64,000 nt of DNA, taken from positions 7,836,743-7,900,742 of the forward strand of contig NC_044027.1 of assembly GCF_900496995.4 (NCBI RefSeq), written 5' to 3'. The notes beneath the pieces are model-generated. The model was not told where the DNA came from. It saw only the letters and a program-made list of their open reading frames with translations, and searched no databases. Made by a program: the position numbers and the translations under genes. This DNA is from Aquila chrysaetos chrysaetos (lineage: Eukaryota > Chordata > Aves > Accipitriformes > Accipitridae). Positions 25,001-37,000 of the stretch are shown in pieces; position 1 is the stretch's first letter, and each line of letters opens with the position of its first letter.

Positions 25001-28000
25001 AGACTGGTGGAGATCTCTGCAATGTCTCCCAGGTAAGCCAGACCAGATATCGTAGGCCAATGCAGCATCTCCTGGGAGCCCTGCTGGTGTTGGAACAGCT
25101 GTGGTGGGTTCTTGGTCTGTCTCAAGGTTTGGCTTGGTCTGTGGTGCTGCACATCAGCCTCTGACAGCTGCTGTCACTGCCTCAGTGCAGGGGCCGGTCC
25201 TGGGATTGCCCAGCAGAGTTGGGGGTCCAAAATCCCATTTAGCTTTGGGTCACAGCAAGAAAAACGTTACCATTAAATAGCCAAGGTCCTCGAGGTCTGC
25301 GTGGGGCCACACTTTCTGCAGTAGGGTGGATAAGGTGGTCGTATTTAAGACTTAGGCTCTCAAGTGAGGATCAAGAGGCAGGTTCCAGGCCTTGGGTTTC
25401 CAAGTAAAGACAGCCAGGCTCCAGTGGGCAGCTTGTAGAGTACGATGAGGACAGACAGGAACTGTGACTCCAAAACGTGGAGGATTAAAATGAAGGGAGC
25501 AGCTTTCCCCAGCAGAAATGCAAAGGTATAAGAGTGCATCTTGAAGGAATGTCTTCAAAGACAGATTTCCTGACTTCAGCTGACCCCTCTGCTTCACACT
25601 GAAGTTTGAAGGCACATCTCAGGAGTCCTTTGTGATTTGTGAGGACTATTGTCACTTAGCAATTTTTACTGCAAATGTACCCAGCTCCCAAGGAGCTGTT
25701 TTGTTTTGGTTTTTTTTTTTCCCCTGCCAGTTTTTCCAGCTGTTGAATCCCACTGGGACTTGTATGGTGTACCCTGCTCTCCTGCTTGAGAGCTTGCCTG
25801 GGGAGACCACAGGGAGAGAGCCTGTGAGGGCGAGGAAGAGGCAGCCAGGCAGGGCACCAGTGAGGACAGGCTCATACCAAGCTGCTCTTCTCACTGTGCC
25901 AGCTGGGCTTGCTTCCGTCTCAGTGGGTGCTGATTCCTCTGGGCTCCCCAGGGAGGTGTCGGTGGCTCTGCAAGGGGCAGAGTGTGGGCTGTGGGCCACA
26001 CAGGGTCATGAAGCTGCATAGGAAGGCTGTGCCTGAACATCCACGTGTGTGTAAATTTAGATGTAATGTGTCCTTCCCACTAGAAACCTCATCTGCGTGT
26101 TACGGCATCTCCTTACTCCTGAGTGAAACAAGAAGCTGAAGCCTGGTATTATTTTCTTCTGTTGAAGTCTGTGTCTTTCATTTTCCTTCCTTCTGCAGCC
26201 TACAATGAAATCAGCAGCAAAATGGCCACATGCAATAAGATCTCTAACAAGGGGGATGTTTACCAGCTTTTTGGGTTTGCTAGAAATGCCTTCACCATGA
26301 TGGCCATGATGGACTACCCTTACAAAACTGATTTCATGGGTCGCCTCCCTGCCAATCCAGTGGAGGTGAGTACCAGGACATGGGTGAGAGTCGCGGTTTC
26401 TGGTGTGCACCTCGGTGACCAGAGTGCAGGGAGCTGCACAGCCTGCGATGCTGTCAGGCACACACCATTGGTGATGGTGAAAGGCAGAGGTAGTGGCAGA
26501 CGTTGCAGCCCTTCACTCTGACAGTAAATCTACACATTTTAAACTCTGTGACGATGACTGCTGTGTGTGAAATGCACGGCCATAAGGCTTGTTGGGAAGG
26601 GTTTGCTGAAACCATTACCTACCTTGCTCTGCCTTTACCTTAGACACAAAGGCCTGTGCAAGCTTGGTGACTTCAGCTTTTAAACACTAAAAACATGTAG
26701 CTTTTTAAAGGGTAGCTTTGTTGTAGCACACCTCAACATGTTTCATAAATGTATTTTTCTTGGTGGGTAGGGATGGAGATCTAAAAATCAGGCTCCTTTC
26801 TAAGTATCACCCAGGAAGATGACATACCTCAGAGTATAATGCAGAGAAAAGTCTGCTGCCATGGGGACTGGAAAACCTGAAAACTTTCAAGAGAATCAGA
26901 GACGGCAAAGTGTGGGAAAGGGGCCTGGTTCTCAGGGGGTTACAAAGACTTCTCAGACACCAGCTGGCATTTATGCTTCTAGTCCTACCTGGAGCAAAGT
27001 GCATACTGTGCAAGAGGTCATACAGGCTATGCTGTACTGGGACTCAGGAGATGCTGTCTGTGGCTCCACTGGGCATCCAGTTCCCTTCTAGGGTCTATTT
27101 AACAACCTGTAAAATGGAAATAATTATTCCACCCCTCCTTGAGAAGGGCATTAAATATTCTGACTGTAGGAATAAGGAACTGTTGTGTATCACCGTGGCC
27201 TCTACACAGCTGCTTAACTTGGTAAAGAAACTGTTTGTCCTAGCCACGTCTCCTTGTTTCTATGTATTTTGTTGCTAGAAGGGAGGAAAAAAAAAACCCC
27301 AAACCTGTTGCATTAGGCCCTTGGAAAGCTGCTGAACCATAAACTGTGTAAGTGATAATTTTAATGAATCTTCCAGCTTAGCCCTTCCATGGAGCAGAGA
27401 CTGTTAACTATTCTGTCTGCAATTTGCCTGTAATGTGTCTCATCCAGGTCAGCTGTGAACAAATCCTTGCCCACACAGACCCAATTGAAGGCCTCGCTGC
27501 TCTTGTTGGTGAGTTAATATTACCAGTTTGGTCTTTTATTTAACACCCTGTTTTCTAGAAGCACCTGTAAGTAGAGCTGTTGCGTTGTTGTGCAGGTTGT
27601 GTATCATGGGAGCTGGTATGACTCTGATCTCCCACTGGGATGTTTTGCCCCATATTGGCTTTGTCTGTCAGGATGTCCCATGGTGGTCCATGGGTTCATT
27701 CCCTCACCTTTCCAAACTTATTCTTGTCAGGTTTTTCAGCCACTGCAGCCCCTTAGCCTGTTGACTGTCCATGAGATGTGGACTTCTAAGGCACTTGTTT
27801 CTTTTCTAAAAGTTTACCCATACTCTGGCTCAAGCAGTCACAGTTTCAGTGCGCATTCACTGAAGGAAGTTTTCTGGTCTGCTTGTTGAGGACAAGGTTG
27901 TCATCACAATGCCCTACGGTCTTAATCCAGTGGCAAGACAATCTTAAATATATTGTGTGCATTTATCTCTGTGAGTACTTAATTTGTCAGCCAGCAGTGT

Positions 28001-31000
28001 TTGTAAGGAATTTATTAGAGAGAGAATTCAAAGCTCTTTTGAAGACTTCCTTCTAAAATCTCTCAAGTTGCTCGTTAAAAATAAGTTCTACCTCAGTCAT
28101 TATTCAGAAAAACAGGTTCTGAATGGCAAAAAATTGATTTAAGGAATTCTTATGGGTTTAATGCGGCTTAGTAGGATTGGGAACCAATTCCTTTTTTTGC
28201 AAATTATGCATGTCACCATGGTAGCACTAAGTCAGAAACATGCCAATTCCAAATCACTGCTAAAGATATTTGGCTGGCAACTAGAAGAGGTTTAAAATAC
28301 TAATGTCTTGGCAAACACTGTCAGATCTGCTTGACGTATTCACATCCTACTTCTTTTCTGAGGCAGAGTGGGACTCTTGTTTCTTTGCGATGAATAAGCT
28401 GAGGGCAGACTTCTTCCTCCTGCCTGCGGGAGAGTACTTCATGCCTCTCCCCATCTCACCAGCTGCATTTACTTGGGACAGTTTAATCATGCAAGAGGCA
28501 TGATCCACCAGAGCTTTAGGCAGGGGACTGGCTTTCTTCCATACCTGCTCCTCTGTGTCATACAGGAAAACACTGTCTTCTTTCTGCATGTGCTGCAGCG
28601 ACCCACCTCCTGCGAGGTAGATCATCGTGTCATGGGCTGTGATGCTGAACTGGCAGCAGTTGAACGGGGATAGCGCTAGCGTTGTCCACTGATTGCTTAC
28701 AGGACAATAATACTCTGTCTCGTTGACATGAATCCATTCTTCCACCTACAAGGAACCAGACCAACACTCACCCATTGTATCATGCCTTGAGTATGTATCA
28801 CTTGTATCACTGTCACATCGGGCTTGCTTGGTTCATGATAAAGGAAACCAGTGTCTCAACATCTATTTGAATACCATGGGCTTTAAGGTGCCAGGTTTTC
28901 GATCCACATTTAGCAATCAGAGCCTCAGAAGAAACTGAATAAAATACCAAAATGGCGTGGCTTTAAAGGAGCTTTCTTCTTCTTGGAAAATCAGACGAGT
29001 GAGCTGAGCAAGGTGCCACAGGGACCTGCTGGAACTGGCATAGCCCAAGTCCTGCCTGCTCTCCAGACTTTTAACACATTACAAAGGGAATCATCTAAAG
29101 AGGGCTATATTGCATTGAATTGTGGACAATAACTGAGTTTGTATCATCTGGAGGATTTTGATGTCAGCCTTGATGTGCAGTTTCTCTTTATAGAATTCTA
29201 TATAGAATTCTCTTTCTCTATCCCTTCCTCAGTGAGCAATTAAGATGCCCTCATTCCTTCAAAAGAAACCATACCAGTCATAGTGAAATCAGGCCAGGCC
29301 CTGAGTCTTTACACTTTCAAATGGGAATTGCTGAATGACCTTTGAAAACTCAGTTCTCTTGGCTTCAGGGAATAGGATTCTCCTAGAGTGAGCCTTTCAG
29401 TCCCTGTCAGTCTCTTCCCAGAAGGCTGGGCAGTGCTTTCCCTCTTTTTTCAGAGATGGGAAATCCAGGTTTGAAGAGACTTCATTTGCATTCCAGGACT
29501 TGAGCCCATCTTTCCTAAAATCTGGGCTAGTGTCCTCACTGCAGTCCATTCCTCTTCCTGTCTCCCAGTGTTTTGCCCCCTCTCAGCTCGAACAAGGAAT
29601 ATTAGGTGGTCAATGTGTTTGGGGCAGATACGTGACCAGCTTTACACTTAGGTTTTCCTGTGCTAGCAGGCTGTCCTCCACTGTATGTTTTCTCTATTTA
29701 AAAAAATGCTTGCAACAGCCTTTGTACTCTAGCAAATAGAGTGTGACAATAGGGCAGCTTCTAATGTGCACGATTGTAATGGCAGGCACGTTTTCATAAG
29801 CTTATTGGCCTGACTTGCAACTGTGCCAGTTCACCAAGAGACCAAAAATAACGAAGTTACTGGTCAACCTGTTGGTTGCCTAGCACTACAAAGACCCCAT
29901 ACTTGGGATTATAAGAGCAAATGAACTTACTCCTTTTAGTGTCCTTCCTCCAACGCAAAAGATCTTGTCCCTGACTGTAGCCATCCCATGATCACAACGG
30001 GTAAAAGCCATGGCACTGTTGCCAATCCAGCGTTGGAGGCGAGGGAGGTAGCTGTGAGTGTCTCGTAAGGTTTTACCTCCAGAGAAGCCCCCTAGAAGGA
30101 AAGCAGAAGTCTTGAAAATCTGTCCATCATCCTTTCTGAGATCCAGCAAACCTTCCGCAAACATTAGCAGAGCTGATTTTTTTTCTTTAAAATACCTAAG
30201 AAGCTCAGGTTTACAATTTCACACTGTTCTGCAGAGCTGATGCAGTGTGAAATTTAAAACCTAAGCTTCTTAGGTATTTTAAAGCAAAAAAAAAAAAAAA
30301 AAAAAAAAAAAAGCCACCAAAATCAAACCAGTTCCAGCTCTTTCTGTAAATAGTTTTCCACAAAAGATTTTTGAATAAAGCTCTTGGGGTATTTCAAGTG
30401 TAACCAGGAACAGCTTTAATTAGGGAATCTGCTTCCAGCGTGCAGTCACAGAATGGTGGTTTGAAAGAAAAGCATTCAAAGCTCTTTGAACTTCGAATCT
30501 TCAACAGAAGGTCAGAGCCAATCTGCCAGTGCTGCTGTCAACTTTTTCTCTTTATTAGGCACTCACTTGTGTATTTCAGGGGTGCATTATAAAAAGCTCC
30601 TTGCAGGAGGAGGGTACTGCTATGGGAAGGGTAAATGCCTCCACCTGCCTGCCTGTTGAATTCCAGCCTGCAGAGAGTCTTTGCAAACAAGGAAGACGGT
30701 ATTTCAGGTTTGTCATAAGCCCCAGCTCACCTGGGCGTGGACACTTTGTCTGCATGGAGCTTGTGTTTAAATCCTGTACTGAAGCAATGCCCTTAGTTTT
30801 TCAGTTTGCTTGGGCAGGGCTGTAGGCTGGCCAAACCAAATTTGCAGTTATGCCACTAGTTTAGACATGAATGAATGCTATAGGTGGGTAAGATTTTATA
30901 CCCAAGTGGTATAGTGTTATCCAGCCTAGATCACTATGGTATGTTTGAAGATCAGTGAGGCAATTTTGTCCTTGCTCTCTCGTAGGAATCGAGACCAACA

Positions 31001-34000
31001 GAGGTTAAATGAGCTGCCTGTGGCACCGTGGGCCAGCTGAGTCAAAGCAGGGACTTGAGCCCGAGTCTCAGCCATTCCCCTAGCTGAACTATTATCCATC
31101 TGCGCTGCCAGTGCAGGAGCAGTGCCCTGCTGTCACTGGGGTACATGTCTAGGTAGGACAGCCCGTGTGCTGCCTTCCCTGCCCTTGGGGCCTCGGGTGT
31201 ACAGTCTATCACAGAGAAGTGCCCTTCATTGGAACTGTGCAATTGAAGTTAATCTGGACTAGATCAGTGCAGTGATCTCAGATGGCCATAACTGGTTTAC
31301 AAAGCAGGGAGCCTACAGTGATAGCAGACTGGCCCAGGACTTTTAACTGCAGAGGCAATAACACAAACAACACAGTGCTTTTCCTAGGACATACCAAAGA
31401 TTATCTTTCAAGTCCAAATTAGTAGCTGCAAAAGCTAAAGATCCTACAACAATTTCCTGGAGTGTTTAATCTCATGCTGCTTTATTGTTACATATCCTGA
31501 ACCATCTACCAAAGATCTCTATAAAGACTGAGGATCCCTTCTAGGGCAAGAGCTGTACAGGCTCCATGGGTAAGAGAGTAAGAGTCTGCATTATACTTCT
31601 TTTTGTACAGGTTAACAAAGCAGTGCAGTAGGGTTAGTCCCACATCTTCCATTCAGGTTAATAGTAGGATTTAATCCCATCCCCAACACTATGGCAGCCT
31701 GCTCCTGGTTTACCTTTTCAGACAGCAAAGCTTTGGGATTTAGCCAGGATTGCAAGGTCAAAGGCGAGGAGTGGTGTGGATTGCAAGCCGATGGTGTCAC
31801 CTTTAACGTCTTGGAAAGAAAATAATTCCTGCCATTCAGGAGGGCAGTGAGGCTGTGCTAACAGAGCAGGAAAGGGACACTGGAGCTGTGAGCGTTATTG
31901 GTGTGGGTGCAGGCTTAGACTGTGACATTAAGATGCCAGCAAAAATCAATGGAACTATGAAAATATGCTGCTTTCTACTAGCTCTATCACCTGAAATATA
32001 GAGGATTCCCTTGTGGGTTGTGCCTGCATGATCAGCAATAGGCCTGGGGAAAGGAGCTGCGAACTCCCACTTGTTGTCAGTGGGCTGGTACAATTCCACG
32101 GTGTGGGTGAGGGTCCCCAGCAGTGTCCCACCACCCACGGCGAAGATGCAGTCAGACAGCACATCCGCGTGGAAGCGTGTCCGCCTCTCCAGCATGCTGG
32201 CGACCTGGAGCCAAGAAGTGTTGCGGGGATCAAATCGGAAAACCTAGGATCACAGCAGATGGGTGATGGTTAGCAGAAGGCAGGTGGCTGGCTTGCATCT
32301 CGTGTGGCTTCAAGAACTGCTAAATGTTTTCCCTGGACTGAGGAAGGTTTTATATTCAGACCTGGCCAGGCTCAACTTCCAGTGCCAGCCAGCTGATAAC
32401 AGCAGTACCTCCCCAGTGAAGCTGGAGGCTCAGTTATGGCCTCTCTGCAGGTCTGTGGGGGTTTGCGAACAGGTTGTGCTCTCAGCTTGCAGCAAGCAGG
32501 AGATGGAAACACATTAGCTTAATAAAATACCTTTGTTTCAAACACCAGCTAGCATGTGTCAGCTGAAAACTGTTTCAGTGAGATTTAAACAAGTACATTT
32601 AGCACTTCTGCTACTGGTTGGCTGTGTAGCAAAGAGAGCAGCTGAGCTTTGCCTGCTGCTCTCGCCCAGGAGAAAGGAGTGGCTTCCTCTCCCCTTGCCC
32701 CTGGTGGCATCACCACAGGGGCACAGCACCTCCACTTCACATCTTGTTCAGCAGTAAATACCTCCCCAGGCTTATTTTGTCAGTCCTGATGAGACAGTCC
32801 AGGTCACTGAGCAAGGGCAGTACCTGCAGAACCACATGCAGTGAGTGCTGGGCTTGGGCTGTGGCCCAGCAGCCAGTGCTGCAGCCCTGCTGCTTCAGCA
32901 TCCTCTGCTCTGCTGCTGCTGAGCTGCCTCCTGCCTTCAAGGCAGTGGAAGAGAGTTGCTGTTCACAGTGGCACTGCTGAACTAAGTACAATGCTGAAAT
33001 GAGCCCCCCTGGGAGCATGGGAAAGAAAAACATGCTGTTTTTTTTAGCAAGCTCACTGAAGCCATCTAGGAAAAGATAAAATCCTGCACAAGTCTCTTTA
33101 CTCTCCAGGCAGAAGGGAAAGGGCCTGGGAGCTAAAGCAGATTTGCCTTTCAAGAGCAAAACCAGGGAAGGAGCAATTCTCAAATGAAGTGGTAGGCTTT
33201 AACCGTGCCTCCCGAGCATGAGTCCCATGGCAGCAACAATGGGGATAGGGGTAGCATTCATAGGGTTGCTTGATTGACTGATGTGAACCTGCGCTGTGGA
33301 AGTTGTGTACAGATTAGGATGACAATTTACAGTAGGAGCAAGGTGAGACCAGGCAGGACATGATTGCTTCCCAGAGAGTTTGGAAGCTGTATTCCCAAGG
33401 GCTTTCAGTACTGCACAGAGTGCTAAAAATATGTAGAGGTGGGAGATCTGTGGTGGGCAAGAGGAATTGCTCCCTCCCTTCCTCACACACAGCCATTTTT
33501 CCAAGGCTGAAGTTTTCTTGTGTCTTACCTCATTTGATGGCTGCTTTCCTGTGGGATCAAATTTGCACTGTCCCCCGATGACAAAGAGGAAGTCATTGAT
33601 GATGACAACACAGTGGTTGTACACTGGCACACAGAGGTCCCCCACCTTGTGCCAGGTGCTGCAGCTCTGGTCTGCAGCCCACATCTCTCTACACACGCAG
33701 TTCTCAGCGGTTCTGCCACCAGCAACAAGCAGCACAGTGGAACCAGAGCGGAGGCTCGTGCTCTGGGTCTGCAGGACTGGCTGAGCATACAGCTGGGAGT
33801 GGTAATGCAGAGCCTCCTGCAGGTACCTGTGGCAGCCTGAATCCAGCCTCATAAGAGGCATTTCCTGGACATATCTCTGCAGGTCCCGTAAAGGAATAAG
33901 AGGGAATCTTAGGCGCCTTAAAATATCTGCTGCATCTTTCAGCCGCGTGCGGTCATGCTGCAGCCAGCTCACAGCGACTCTGAACAGCTCCAGCTCGCTG

Positions 34001-37000
34001 CATCCCTCTGTGTCGGTCCTGTCTAAAATTTCACAAAGGGTTACTCGGTCCAGGTCTTTCAAGCACTGAGGATCAGCCAGGATCTGTTTGTAATGCTGGC
34101 CTACGTAGCACATGGCTTTCTGTCTCAGCTCTGCTGGGCCAAGTTTTTTAGCAATGTTAAGAACATCCATGCAGTTCTCACAGTTCAAGCAACCCTCCAG
34201 AAAGCGAAAGCACAGCTTGATCACCTCCCGAACTAGGAGGGTTTCTGCAGCTTTGAAGGTCTCTTCAATATTCTGTAATGAGAGGTCTAGTTTGTTGGAG
34301 TAAATGAAGTTGAGAACGTTCCTCAGCCCTGCAGCACTGACAGCTTTCAGCTGGATGTTACCATTCAGGCTCCCTGCTCTTGTCAAGTTTCCAACAAACA
34401 GGATCTTGCAGTAGTTACTTGCTGATGCTAAAATGATCTTGTGGGCTGGAAAGCAAATCCCTTCTGCCTCCAGTGTCACATCACACAGTGTGCTCTGCGC
34501 GCGAAGGCTGCTGAGCCCTTCCAGGAGTTTTGCCAGGTACGTGTCCGACACAAGCCTTGCTGTGCTGGCCTGTGAGCTGAGCAGCATTGCTTCGAAAGGT
34601 GCATAGACCTGGAGCAACCCCAGGACTCTTCGCTGCACGCACTCAGTGCATCTCTTGGGCAGTCTTCTGTGGCCGAAATAGTGGTTTCATGTGTCAAGGG
34701 AGCTGAGGCTGTGCTGCCTGTGCCACAGAGCTATCCAAGAGGCAGTAGCTGCAGCAGCCTCCCTCCTCAATGGCCTCTGCCCAGTGCTTTGCAGGCACAG
34801 TGCCGTGTGCCTTGCAGAGCTGTGTGGGGCTGTTTGCAAGTGGAGCTGTTGGTGCCAGTTATTGCACGAAACCCACAGTGTTTGTGGGTTTTGCCTGTGG
34901 GCTGTGACACTGGCAGCAGCAGACGGCCACCAGTGTAGCCGCATTCCTCCTCCTTGCTATCTGGTAACTAACTACCCACCCACACAAAAAAGCAGCTTAT
35001 TCTTCGGCAGCTCCCCAGCTATGCTTTGCTGGGCCACCTGGTCAGGCGCTCTTTCATCGGGACAAGCCTGCACATGCTCTCTTTCCCTTCTTGACCAACA
35101 GTCAAACAAAATCCTGTCTGTGACGTGCTACCCTTGGCCCTCTGACTAAATTTGATGGATTCAGATGACAGCCACTTTGAGGGAGGGGGGTGGGAAGGTC
35201 TCAGCAGTTGTGTCCCATTCAGTTTGAAGCATTCAGCTAATGTGCTGCACACAGCCTGCTCCTGCGTGCATTAGGGATTGGAAGCTAGGGCTCTCCCAAG
35301 GCTGCTTTTGGCCAGTTGCTTGGCTTTTGGCACGAGCAGAGACAGCAAAGAGCACCTGGGAGCGGCTTCCTGCCTGTGGATACAGCAGAAGCAAAAGGCA
35401 TCATGCAGCCATGCTTGAGAGCACATGAAAGCTTTGGCACAAAGAAGTTGGGATTGTAACCTAACACTGGTGCAGACCCTGCTAGCTCTGCCCCAGCCTT
35501 AAACACTTGCCCAGCTGGGATAGCTACCCTTCTGCTTGGTCTTGGCCGTGAGGTTTGTGGGGGAGGCAGTGGGTGAGACAGCAGAGAGGTACTGACAGGT
35601 TGGCTTTGTGCTGTGTTCCCACCTGGCAGGGGTGTTTTACAACTCCTCCGGCTCGGCACAGTGTTACGACATATACCAGCTGTACCAGTCCTGTGCTGAC
35701 CCCACGGGCTGTGGCATCGGCTCTGATGCTGAGGCCTGGGACTACCAGGTAAGGTGTTGGAGACATCAAAAAGTTTCAGTTGCTGCCCTGGTTATCCCCT
35801 TGCCCTATGACAGCTCTTGTACCTCTCTCAGGTTTGCACCGAGATCAACTTAACTTTCAACAGCAACAATGTGACCGACATGTTCCCGGAGATGCCCTTC
35901 ACAGAGGCCATGCGAGAGCAGTACTGTCAGAGCAAATGGCATGTGAGGCCACGAGCACACTGGCTGCAGACAAACTTTTGGGGGGGGGGTGAGTTGTGCT
36001 GGCTGCTTGTCCCTTTGCATTGCCTTGTAGTTGTCTGCCTGTCCCCCTCTGCCCAGCTGAGCTCCGTGGGGACAGGCACAGTGCACTAACAAGTCCTGGC
36101 AGTCACAGCCTTGTGCTGACTTGAGACAGACCTTTCCGTACCTCCTTGAGACAGAAGTGGAAAACCTAAAAACTGCCAAGAATTTGTTTTATTCTCCTGT
36201 GTTTTCTGTTCTTGACCATGTTTGCAGCAGTAGCCAAACACATTTGGGTAAATGGGCAGGAAGGAGGCCTCTCAAATGTCATCTCTCTGAATTTCAGACC
36301 TGAAAAGTGCAAGCAACATCATTTTTTCAAATGGAGACTTGGACCCGTGGGCTGGAGGTGGGGTAAGCATGTGCACTCCCACACACTGAACACAGAGAGC
36401 AGCCTTTCCAGGTGATACACTGCCCCCTCTCCCTTTCAAAGCAGCACTGGCAATTCATCTTTAACCCATTTGGGTCTCTGCAAGCAGCTGTTTTATGCTG
36501 AACCATTCAGGAGCCTCAGGACATCAGTCCATTAGAGTCCATCAGCCAGGAACACTGATGCAGCAAAGGTGCAGACACAGCAGGAGCCGCCTTACCCAAC
36601 ACCCAGGGTCTGAACCACAACCCATTGTGTTTCTGTGTCGAGACTTGGTCTCAGCGCTGACAGCCAAGTGCTCCTTGCTGTCTCCAGTCTCAGCATACTT
36701 TGTGAGACCAAGCAGTTGCTGTAAGCAGCAACTCAAACCAAGGCATATTTTGGCTTAGGTTCAACAAAACTTCAGAGTGGTGGCAGAACTCTAGTTTAAA
36801 ATTTAAAACCAAAAATGACCCAGAACTGGATTTGGAGTTAGTTGAGCTCCTAATTGTAATGCAGGAGTTCCTTGTTTTAGGCTGGCTTGGCAATCCCAGC
36901 TGCAAGAGGAACAGGCTGCTTAGGGTGCATGGGCCCAAAAGAACCTGTTACTTCAAACCACCTGTACTGGAATAGGCTGACAGTTTTCATCTTGGGGGAA

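Larger units (their letters stand above)
18531..27447 (+). other. DPP7: DPP7 introns 3 to 7 (between listed exons)
   Basis: Introns 18531-19268, 19433-21340, 21477-24419, 24502-26198 and 26366-27447. No other gene or clear mobile element was recognised, only the small tandem repeat at 24.17 kb. Confidence 0.7.
27509..35629 (+). other. DPP7: DPP7 intron 8 (8,121 bp), host of the KLHL gene
   Basis: Holds all four KLHL exons on the opposite strand, the hairpin with A27 tail, and the likely KLHL promoter (34,600-35,600, not GC-rich) and poly(A) signal. It is the longest DPP7 intron. Confidence 0.9.

Noticed and set aside
32737..33183. 148-codon minus-strand frame between KLHL exons 1 and 2
   Set aside because: The KLHL reading frame joins exon 1 to exon 2 exactly across this stretch, and it has no kelch signature, so it is intron.
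34588..34638. 17-codon N-terminal extension of the KLHL frame
   Set aside because: The first codon is GTG and no ATG precedes 34587 in frame, so the conventional ATG was chosen.
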